Shown: positions 1-5,400 of the stretch, piece after piece
How the letters are laid out: each line of letters starts with the position of its first letter
How positions within the stretch are numbered: the first letter of the stretch is position 1
Origin: an uncultured Prevotellaceae bacterium
Lineage (GTDB): Bacteria > Bacteroidota > Bacteroidia > Bacteroidales > Bacteroidaceae
Direction of reading: 5' to 3'
DNA: 64,000 bases
NCBI GenBank assembly: GCA_902768105.1
Contig: CACXJZ010000012.1
Location: 1-64,000, forward strand
Position numbers and translations under genes: made by a program
The notes under the pieces: generated by a model
Databases searched by the model: none
What the model was told of the DNA's origin: nothing
Seen by the model: only the letters and a program-made list of their open reading frames with translations

Positions 1-78
1 GAGGACGGCATCCTGACCGTCACCATGCCGAAGACCGAGCCGAAGCAGAAGGTCACCAAGGCCATCGAGGTATCATAA
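1..78 (+). CDS. Small heat shock protein, Hsp20 family (C-terminal end only)
   Basis: The window opens inside a reading frame that encodes 25 residues and stops at TAA. The peptide reads DGILTVTMPK, then a Lys-rich stretch, then KAIEVS. The D-G-x-L-x-V-x-x-P-K pattern and the terminal K-x-I-x-V/I motif are typical of the end of the alpha-crystallin domain and tail of Hsp20 chaperones, which hold unfolded proteins in the cytoplasm. Everything upstream is outside the window, so length and regulation cannot be judged. Confidence 0.8.
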   Translation, partial: EDGILTVTMPKTEPKQKVTKAIEVS

Positions 79-102
79 AGTGATTCCACTTCAAAACAGT
101 GC

Positions 103-119
103 GAATCGCGGGACGATTC
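103..119 (+). terminator. Short hairpin after the Hsp20 gene
   Basis: GAATCG and CGATTC pair around a 5-base loop, 25 bases after the stop codon. No T-run follows, so it may be only a 3'-end stabilising hairpin. Confidence 0.25.
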
Positions 120-170
120 CTTGATCCAGTAATACCTACTTCTGATTAACTTGCTTTTGTAGGACTTTGC

Positions 171-215
171 AGGTGCGCAATGCTTAAAACACCGCGTTTT
201 AGGTATTGCGCACCT
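171..215. repeat. 45-bp interrupted palindrome overlapping a promoter
   Basis: AGGTGCGCAAT and ATTGCGCACCT form 11-bp outer arms, with AAAAC/GTTTT pairing inside. The right arm covers the place where the -33 box should lie for the TACCTTTG box at 229. This looks like an operator or a cruciform-forming site controlling the short transcript downstream. Confidence 0.5.
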
Positions 216-228
216 TATTTAATTGCCG

Positions 229-236
229 TACCTTTG
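229..236 (+). promoter_or_regulatory. -7 box of the small transcript
   Basis: TACCTTTG matches the Bacteroidota TAnnTTTG box. A weak TTG partner lies about 19-20 bases upstream inside the palindrome. Transcription would start near 243. Confidence 0.6.
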
Positions 237-282
237 CACCCAGTTAGAAACTGGTCGCGATACTGCTCACGCTCGACCAATC

Positions 283-384
283 ATGCAAGCATGTCGGCAC
301 TCGCTTAATCGCAGCATTGCAGCCGAAATCGGCAACGAAATCACAGGTATAAAAAGAATTCATAAAGTGTATTTGTTTAGTTAG
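283..384 (+). CDS. Hypothetical 33-residue small protein (or part of a small RNA)
   Basis: This is the only ATG-started frame in the short transcript between the promoter at 229 and the terminator at 387. It encodes 33 residues, starts MQACRHSLNRS and ends KVYLFS, and stops two bases before the terminator stem. I do not recognise the peptide; it is basic and has no obvious signal or membrane segment. A tight promoter-ORF-terminator unit is seen, but a noncoding RNA of about 180 nt would look the same, so the coding call is uncertain. Confidence 0.3.
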   Translation: MQACRHSLNRSIAAEIGNEITGIKRIHKVYLFS

Positions 385-386
385 TG

Positions 387-424
387 AGGTGGTTAGTCGG
401 TGACGATCAACCACCTTTTTTTTA
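387..424 (+). terminator. Intrinsic terminator of the small transcript
   Basis: AGGTGGTT and AACCACCT pair as an 8-bp stem with a 14-base loop, followed by a run of nine T. A strong factor-independent terminator. Confidence 0.85.
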
Positions 425-428
425 AAAG

Positions 429-521
429 ATGAAGATTATGGGACTTTTAAAGAAACTTTTCACAAACTGCGCCTGTCCGCAAGGACGGATGGGACGCACC
501 CCAAATTCAACAAAAAGTTAA
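429..521 (+). pseudogene. Possible 5' remnant of a SAM-dependent methyltransferase gene
   Basis: A 30-residue frame lies directly after the terminator, so it has no promoter of its own. Its start (MGLLKKLFTN at the second Met, then a PQG...G pattern) resembles the N-terminus of a family of class I methyltransferases common in Bacteroidales, in which a K-L-F-x-N ... P-x-G-x-x-G segment precedes the SAM-binding region. After about 20 residues the similarity ends and the frame stops. It is most likely a truncated leftover. The family assignment rests on my memory of the motif. Confidence 0.25.
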
Positions 522-573
522 ATCCCAAGGCAAAGTTTCGAGTTTGACTTCGTCGAACTCCTCCTCACTCGGC

Positions 574-608
574 AAAAAAACGATTTGAGCAAGTCTCAAT
601 CGTTTTTT
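574..608. terminator. Bidirectional terminator
   Basis: AAAAAAACGATT-T-GAG and CTCAATCGTTTTTTT pair with a single bulged T and a 5-base loop. Both flanks are A/T runs, so it can stop transcription in either direction. Confidence 0.75.
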
Positions 609-643
609 TGCACTCATTCGTTCGTCATTTTGGGATTTTTTTG

Positions 644-651
644 TATATTTG
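644..651 (+). promoter_or_regulatory. -7 box upstream of the EamA permease gene
   Basis: TATATTTG fits TAnnTTTG and leaves a leader of roughly 108 bases before the permease start. No clear -33 TTTG at the usual spacing. Confidence 0.5.
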
Positions 652-681
652 CACCGCATCAGTAAAATAGTAAAAATAGAT

Positions 682-753
682 ATGAAAATGAAGAGATACG
701 CCCTTGGGCAGGACCGTCTTTGCCGAAAAAATGGTGCGAACGTTAATTGTTGA
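682..753 (+). CDS. Possible 23-residue leader peptide
   Basis: An ATG-started frame of 23 codons (MKMKRYALGQDRL...) lies in the leader of the permease transcript and stops 12 bases before the permease ATG. It is rich in Lys/Arg and could be a translated leader or a chance frame. No repeated amino acid run that would suggest attenuation. Confidence 0.2.
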   Translation: MKMKRYALGQDRLCRKNGANVNC

Positions 754-765
754 AAATAAAGTGTG

Positions 766-1677
766 ATGCCTGCGATTGGATATCATTTTGTGGCATTCCT
801 CACGGTAGCCATTTGGGGAAGTACCTTCGTGTTTACGAAGATACTGCTTCAGCATGGACTTTCCCCAGCACAGATATTAACGTTGCGCTTTATCATCGCT
901 TATGTGCTGATGGTAGCAGGTTGTCTGGTGACCCGACGGTTCAAGCTGTTTGCCGATTCGTGGATTGATGAGGCCCTGATGGTGTTGTTGGGAATCACGG
1001 GAGGCTCCCTGTATTTCCTGACGGAGAACGCCTCGATGCTCTATACGACAGCCACTAACTCCTCGCTCATTGTCTGTACCTGCCCCCTGTTTGCCATGCT
1101 ACTTGTGGCTGCCGTATATCGTCGCACAGTGCATATTACCAAGCTACAGGCCATCGGTTCGCTGATTGCCTGTTTGGGAATGGCGGTAGTGGTGCTTAAT
1201 GGGCATTTCGTGTTGCATCTCTCACCTTTAGGCGACCTGCTCGCCTTTGGTGCCTGCCTCTGCTGGGCTGTCTATTCGTTGCTGATGAAATCCGCATTGC
1301 AGCGTTGCGATACGCTTTTCATCACACGAAAAGTGTTCATCTATGGACTTATCACCATCATAGCTTATTATTTTGTGGTACCGGGATTTCCATCCATGAA
1401 GGTCATTCTGCAGCCCGGAGTCCTGTGGAATCTGCTGTTCCTCGGTGTGGTTGCCTCCATGCTTTGCTTTGTGATGTGGAACTGGGTAATCGGCAAGCTC
1501 GGTGCGATTGTAACCACCAACTGGGTGTATTTCAACCCCGTCACCACCATACTCTTTGCCTGGTGGCTTCTTAACGAGCAAATCACCCTTTGGTTCCTTT
1601 TGGGCAGCTTGCTCATTATCATCGGCATGATACTTTCAGATAGGAAAACGCAGCAGGAACACAGCCGCCATCAGTAG
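766..1677 (+). CDS. EamA/DMT-family permease
   Basis: Encodes 303 residues with about ten hydrophobic segments, the size and layout of the drug/metabolite transporter superfamily: two EamA repeats of five helices each. The first repeat starts with the typical F-x-x-x-x-x-x-W-G-S-T-F-x-x-x-K pattern near residues 8-25, and the second repeat begins near residue 145 (LGDLLAFGACLCWAVYS). Substrate cannot be read from sequence; relatives export metabolites, amino acids or drugs across the inner membrane. The in-frame GTG one codon earlier is also possible, but ATG is preferred. It is a single gene with its own promoter and no obvious partner. Confidence 0.85.
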   Translation: MPAIGYHFVAFLTVAIWGSTFVFTKILLQHGLSPAQILTLRFIIAYVLMVAGCLVTRRFKLFADSWIDEALMVLLGITGGSLYFLTENASMLYTTATNSSLIVCTCPLFAMLLVAAVYRRTVHITKLQAIGSLIACLGMAVVVLNGHFVLHLSPLGDLLAFGACLCWAVYSLLMKSALQRCDTLFITRKVFIYGLITIIAYYFVVPGFPSMKVILQPGVLWNLLFLGVVASMLCFVMWNWVIGKLGAIVTTNWVYFNPVTTILFAWWLLNEQITLWFLLGSLLIIIGMILSDRKTQQEHSRHQ

Positions 1678-1739
1678 CATCTGTTTTCCTACTTTTTTGT
1701 CAATACTAATCATCGTCCACCTCCTTGTCTGGATGGAGG

Positions 1740-1770
1740 GTGGAACAGGTACCAGTCCCCTGTTCCACTC
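1740..1770. repeat. 31-bp palindromic repeat, copy 1
   Basis: GTGGAACAGG and CCTGTTCCAC form a 10-bp inverted repeat around a 9-base centre. The full 31 bases recur exactly at 3488-3518 in the same orientation, and the two copies bracket the WG-repeat genes. Confidence 0.85.
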
Positions 1771-1809
1771 TGCAGGATGCCTCATTCTATTTCGTTTGAC
1801 GCTATTCCG

Positions 1810-2640
1810 CTAATCGAAAGGGCTGGAAAGTCCGCTAATTACAATCTTTCCCGTCTTATCAATCTTGTGCCATAATACTCCGTTGTCGTCTTGAACAGAA
1901 GCAAGCCCATTAGAACTGAAACCCCATGTATCTTTCCACTTGCAGGGGATGACCAGCTTGCCCGTCTTGTCGATGAAGCCGTACTTACCGTTATCGTCCT
2001 TGACTGGAGCCAGACCATCGTGGAAAAATCCTGCTTCTTCCCACTTGCAGGGAATGACCACCTTGCCCGTCTTGTCGATGAAGCCCTCCTTCCCGTTGTC
2101 ATCCGCGACATCAGCCAGCCCCTCGGAGAAATACATTGCACTTTTCCACTTGCAGGGAATGACCACCTTGCCCGTCTTGTTGATGAAACCCCACTTCCCG
2201 TTATTGTCCTGGACCGCAGCCAGACCCTCGGAGAAATGATACGCTCTTTTCCATTTACAGGGACTGACTACTTTGCCCTTCTTGTCGATGAAGCCGTACT
2301 TCCAGCTGTCGTCCTCAACTATAGCCAGACCTTCGGAGAAAGATTCTGCATCTTTCCACTTGCAAGGAATGACCAACTTACCCTTCTTGTCGATGAAACC
2401 ACGTTTTCCGTTGTCGTCCTCGACCCGAGCCATACCCTCGGAGAAAGACCATGCATTTCTCCACTTGCAGGGGATGACTACCTTGCCCGTCTCGTCAATG
2501 AAACCGTACTTTCCGTTGTCGTCCCGGATATCTTTCAGACCTTCGGAGTAATGGCTTTGGCTGTTCCACATCTGTGCCGCAGCCTGCACCGTCGGAACCA
2601 TCGACAGCACGAAGGCTGCGATTAAGAAAGAGAAAAACAA
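1810..2640 (-). CDS. Secreted WG-repeat protein
   Basis: Encodes about 276 residues. A hydrophobic signal-like start (LFFSFLIAAFVLSMVPTVQA) precedes seven tandem repeats of about 35 residues, each of the form SEGLA-x-V-x-DDNGK-x-GFIDK-x-GK-x-VIPCKW; this is the WG (KWG) beta-propeller-like repeat family, of unknown but probably binding function at the cell surface or in the periplasm. The repeats are close to identical at DNA level (about 105 bp). No ATG lies between the in-frame stop upstream and the signal-like segment; the start given is TTG, so the gene may use a rare start or be a broken tail of the neighbouring WG gene, whose stop lies 50 bases upstream. Confidence 0.75.
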   Translation of the reverse strand: MFFSFLIAAFVLSMVPTVQAAAQMWNSQSHYSEGLKDIRDDNGKYGFIDETGKVVIPCKWRNAWSFSEGMARVEDDNGKRGFIDKKGKLVIPCKWKDAESFSEGLAIVEDDSWKYGFIDKKGKVVSPCKWKRAYHFSEGLAAVQDNNGKWGFINKTGKVVIPCKWKSAMYFSEGLADVADDNGKEGFIDKTGKVVIPCKWEEAGFFHDGLAPVKDDNGKYGFIDKTGKLVIPCKWKDTWGFSSNGLASVQDDNGVLWHKIDKTGKIVISGLSSPFD

Positions 2641-2689
2641 ACTTGTTCGTTTTGCCGAACGTGAGCAGGCTCGACTGCCGGTATTCCTA

Positions 2690-3255
2690 TTATTTTACAA
2701 TCTTCCCCGTCTTGTCAATGAAGCCGCACTTCCCGTTATCATCCCATACTGTGGCTACACCGTCGAAAAAGGGGTCTGCAGATTTCCATTGGCAGGGAAT
2801 GACTACCTTATCCGTCTTGCTGATATACCCCCATTTGCCCGTGTCATTCATGGCTGGAGCCAGTCCATCGTTGAAAAAAATGCATGAATCCACTTACAAG
2901 GAATAATCACCCTTCCTTTTTTGTCAATGAAGCCCCACTTCCCGTTCTCGTCTTGGACCGGGGCCAATCCTTCTGAGAAATACATGGTGTCACTCCACTT
3001 ACAGGGGATGACTAGCTTGCCTGTATTATTAATGTAGCCATACTTGTCGTTGTCGTCCATGACGGGAGCCAACCCCTCGGAGAAAAGTCCTGCATGTATC
3101 CACTGACAGGGAATAACAACCTTGTTGTCCTGGTCCTTGAAACCATACAATCCGTCTTCATTTTGGATGGGATTCAAGTTGTTTTGTGCAGTTAAGCCCG
3201 TAGGCGCTGCCAGCAGCACCATTGCGGCAAGGAGTATTTGATAGATGTGTTTCAT
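2690..3255 (-). pseudogene. Secreted WG-repeat protein, frameshifted at a T7 tract
   Basis: The first part encodes a signal peptide ending LTAQ and three WG repeats, up to PCKWIHAFFSTMDWLQP. The next frame continues the same repeat pattern as FFNDGLAPAMND and on through two further repeats to KIVK. The break falls exactly at a run of seven T (coding strand; 2874-2880). One additional T would read A-F-F-F-N-D-G-L-A-P and restore a protein of about 187 residues. The gene is therefore either phase-variable by slippage, recently inactivated, or affected by a sequencing error. It has a good promoter and is probably cotranscribed with the WG gene downstream. Confidence 0.75.
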
Positions 3256-3281
3256 GTCGTTTTGGTTTTAAGTTCGACAGG

Positions 3282-3312
3282 CAAAGGTAGTGCAAACTGA
3301 GCGAAATGCAAA
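3282..3312 (-). promoter_or_regulatory. Promoter of the WG-repeat genes
   Basis: On the minus strand TTTG, exactly 19 bases, then TACCTTTG; a perfect Bacteroidota housekeeping promoter about 27 bases before the start codon. Confidence 0.8.
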
Positions 3313-3487
3313 ATAAATTATGATTTCTTCACTTATTGTTTATTTTATAGGTGTTCAGGCGAGCAAGCTCGGAGTCTTTTCATTTCCGAGGTGCAGCCTA
3401 TCTTCGACGATAGTCAAAGATAAGCATTTCCCGAGAATATTCAAAACTTTTCTTCGCTTTTTTCTTGTCGTTTCGAAAATTGTTCGA

Positions 3488-3518
3488 GTGGAACAGGTAC
3501 CAGTCCCCTGTTCCACTC
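3488..3518. repeat. 31-bp palindromic repeat, copy 2
   Basis: Identical over 31 bases to 1740-1770. Between this copy and the WG promoter (3313-3487) I see no gene, only a small hairpin near 3399-3414. Confidence 0.85.
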
Positions 3519-3551
3519 AGTGTCAAATCGCTTAACGAAGAAACAAAGAAA

Positions 3552-3579
3552 AAAGCCCGGCCTTCACAGGCTGGGCTTT
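3552..3579. terminator. Hairpin, probable terminator
   Basis: AAAGCCC and GGGCTTT pair around a partly paired loop (CCGGCC / GGCTGG). Weak T-run on either side. It sits between the palindrome copy and the YolD-like gene. Confidence 0.5.
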
Positions 3580-3596
3580 ATCTTCGAACTTAAAGA

Positions 3597-3645
3597 GAGA
3601 GGAAGAAGTAAGATGTAAGAGGGAAGAAGTAAGAAGTAAGAAGAC
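3597..3645. repeat. Quasi-tandem AAGAAGTAAG repeat
   Basis: Repeats of AAGAAGTAAG / AAGATGTAAG fill about 50 bases between two hairpins. It belongs to the set of short text-like repeats seen at many other places in this window. Confidence 0.6.
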
Positions 3646-3654
3646 CCTACCAAA

Positions 3655-3681
3655 CCTCCCCTGTTTAGGGGAGGCTTTTTT
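3655..3681 (-). terminator. Hairpin CCTCCCCT/AGGGGAGG with T-run
   Basis: An 8-bp GC-rich stem with a 4-base loop followed on the plus strand by six to seven T. It resembles in base composition the palindromic elements inside guaA and the MurU-like gene. Strand of action uncertain; the upstream minus-strand gene is the YolD-like gene. Confidence 0.45.
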
Positions 3682-3706
3682 ACGACCTATGGTCGAGCCC
3701 CCCTTA

Positions 3707-3892
3707 TTATTCTTCGTTGTCATGTCGTAAGTAACTGCTTTCATTCTCTTGTGCTGATTCCCTGATGGATTCTTCGTATCCGGTCAATGCGGCGAAAGGC
3801 GCAAACTGGGCTGCACGGTTCCACATCGACATCTGAGGGTGTCGCTTCGAGACATGATGTGGCAGGTTGATGATATCGTCGTAATTACTCAT
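3707..3892 (-). CDS. YolD-like small protein
   Basis: Encodes 61 residues starting MSNYDDIINLPHHVS and carrying the pattern M-S-M-x-x-R-A-A-Q-F-A-P-F-A-A-L-T-G-Y-E. That block is characteristic of small proteins that accompany UvrX/UmuC-type Y-family polymerases (YolD-like). Its ATG overlaps the polymerase stop codon (ATGA), so translation is probably coupled. Exact biochemical role is unknown; a polymerase-modulating partner in DNA damage tolerance is inferred from the pairing. Confidence 0.7.
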   Translation of the reverse strand: MSNYDDIINLPHHVSKRHPQMSMWNRAAQFAPFAALTGYEESIRESAQENESSYLRHDNEE

Positions 3893-5310
3893 GCCTTGTG
3901 TCCTCCTATCTGTTTATTGCGTTCCTTGGCGGTGGCTCCCTCCTCGAAGTTCAGGCCGCGAAGGATGGCGTTCTTGCCAAAGCGCTGTTTGATTTTCAGT
4001 TGTGCCTCCTGCATGCGGCGCTCCTTGTCGCGCTGTGCCTTTTCCTCCTGATTCTCCTTCTCCAGTGCCTCGTAGTCGGTGAAGAGGTCAAGCTGCCGGG
4101 GCACATGCTCCTGTGTAGTGACGGATGTCTCCATAACCACATGGTTCGTGGTCAGGTTGAGCCTGCGGATGAGCAGGTCAGGATTGACACAGCGATCAAA
4201 GACTTCTGCCGCCCCGTCCATGATCTGCCGCGATGACGAGGTGGGCCTGTCGAAGTTGAAGGTGCCTTGGACGTGTTTCGGCACGGTCTTGCCGTAGTGG
4301 TTGAGGGTAACCTCACCATGATACTTCTCGCGAATCTCAGGGCGCGTGAGGTTCTCCGCATCATAACTGACGGTCAGCACCAGTTGGTCGGTCACCAGTT
4401 GCCGCGATACCAGTTTGAGTGCCATCCCTTCTGCCATCTCCTGTATGACCACACGGGCATTCTTGAAATTGTAAGGCTCCTGCAGCACCTGTCCGCTGCT
4501 GAAGGAGTTGACCTCTGGCCGGTATGCCTTCACCGCCTCCATCGTACACGGCTCCCAGCCCCAGGCATGGTCAATCAGCAGTTCTGCATTCACACCGAAC
4601 AGGCGGTAGAGCGTCTCCTCCCTCTGCACAGACATCCGCGCCAGCTTGCCCATCGTGTCAATGCCATAAGGGGCCAGCTTCTCCGCAATGCCGCGTCCCA
4701 CTCGCCAGAACTTCGTGATCGGGCGATAGTCCCAAAGCTCGCGTCGATAGGACATCTCGTCCAGTTCGGCGATACGCACACCGTCCTTGTCGGCGGGCAT
4801 CTTCTTCGCCATGATGTCCATCGCCACCTTACAGAGGTACATGTTCGTGCCGATGCCGGCCGTTGCCGTGATGCCCGTCTGACTCAGCACGTCGCGAATC
4901 ATCGTCATCGCCAACTCGTGCGCCGTCATCTTATACGAGCGCAGGTAGGCCGTCACATCCATGATGACCTCGTCGATGGAATAGACGTGGATGTCCTCCG
5001 GTGCAATGTACTTCAGGTAGATCTTGTAGATCTTCGAGCTCACCTCGATATAGTGTGCCATCTGTGGTGGGGCGATGATGAAATCCACGCCGCGCGCCTT
5101 CTGATAAACCTCGAAGAGCCGTGCCCTTCCACCGATGCCGTACGCCTTTAGCGAGGGAGAAACCGCCAAACAAATCGTCTTCTCCGTGCGGCTCACGTCA
5201 GCCACCACGAGGTTTGTGGTCAGCGGGTCAAGCCCCCTTTCCACACACTCCACTGAAGCATAGAACGACTTCAGGTCGATGGCAATATATGTGCGCTGCT
5301 GCTCAGGCAT
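3889..5310 (-). CDS. Y-family translesion DNA polymerase (UmuC/UvrX-like)
   Basis: Encodes 473 residues. Y-family hallmarks are visible: AIDLKSFYASVE (metal-binding D12, steric-gate region F16-Y17) and VYSIDEV (D113-E114), followed by helix-hairpin-helix and little-finger regions. The length and the short VIMDV variant after SIDE fit the UvrX/ImpB-MucB-SamB group rather than classical DinB. It copies past lesions in damaged DNA. It heads an operon with the YolD-like gene, an association best known from Gram-positive bacteria and plasmids. A TACCTTTG box lies 27 bases upstream; I see no LexA-like operator. Confidence 0.9.
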   Translation of the reverse strand: MPEQQRTYIAIDLKSFYASVECVERGLDPLTTNLVVADVSRTEKTICLAVSPSLKAYGIGGRARLFEVYQKARGVDFIIAPPQMAHYIEVSSKIYKIYLKYIAPEDIHVYSIDEVIMDVTAYLRSYKMTAHELAMTMIRDVLSQTGITATAGIGTNMYLCKVAMDIMAKKMPADKDGVRIAELDEMSYRRELWDYRPITKFWRVGRGIAEKLAPYGIDTMGKLARMSVQREETLYRLFGVNAELLIDHAWGWEPCTMEAVKAYRPEVNSFSSGQVLQEPYNFKNARVVIQEMAEGMALKLVSRQLVTDQLVLTVSYDAENLTRPEIREKYHGEVTLNHYGKTVPKHVQGTFNFDRPTSSSRQIMDGAAEVFDRCVNPDLLIRRLNLTTNHVVMETSVTTQEHVPRQLDLFTDYEALEKENQEEKAQRDKERRMQEAQLKIKQRFGKNAILRGLNFEEGATAKERNKQIGGHKA

Positions 5311-5336
5311 TTCCTAATAATATAAAAAACTTGGGA

Positions 5337-5374
5337 CAAAGGTACGAAAAATATGGGATTATTGTGTATCTTTG
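5337..5374. promoter_or_regulatory. Divergent promoters of the polymerase and GH2 genes
   Basis: Minus-strand TACCTTTG at 5337-5344 serves the polymerase; plus-strand TATCTTTG at 5367-5374 serves the glycosidase, with a leader of about 20 bases. Confidence 0.7.
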
Positions 5375-5400
5375 CAGAACGAATTCAATAAAATCCGAAA

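Noticed and set aside
429..521. Independent small protein gene
   Set aside because: Lies directly after a strong terminator with no promoter; better explained as a gene remnant.
1891..2625. 244-codon frame with repeats opposite to the WG gene
   Set aside because: Its repeats simply mirror the WG repeats; the minus-strand frame has signal peptide and family consensus.
1810..3255. Regular 105-bp repeats considered as CRISPR
   Set aside because: The repeat unit is continuous coding sequence without unique spacers.
3320..3535. 71-codon plus-strand frame between WG genes and the palindrome
   Set aside because: Its end runs through the palindromic repeat, it has no promoter and no recognisable sequence.
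4267..5151. 294-codon open frame opposite to the Y-family polymerase
   Set aside because: Composition is His/Arg/Val-rich as expected from the reverse strand of a GC-rich gene, no family motif, and the opposite frame is a clear polymerase.
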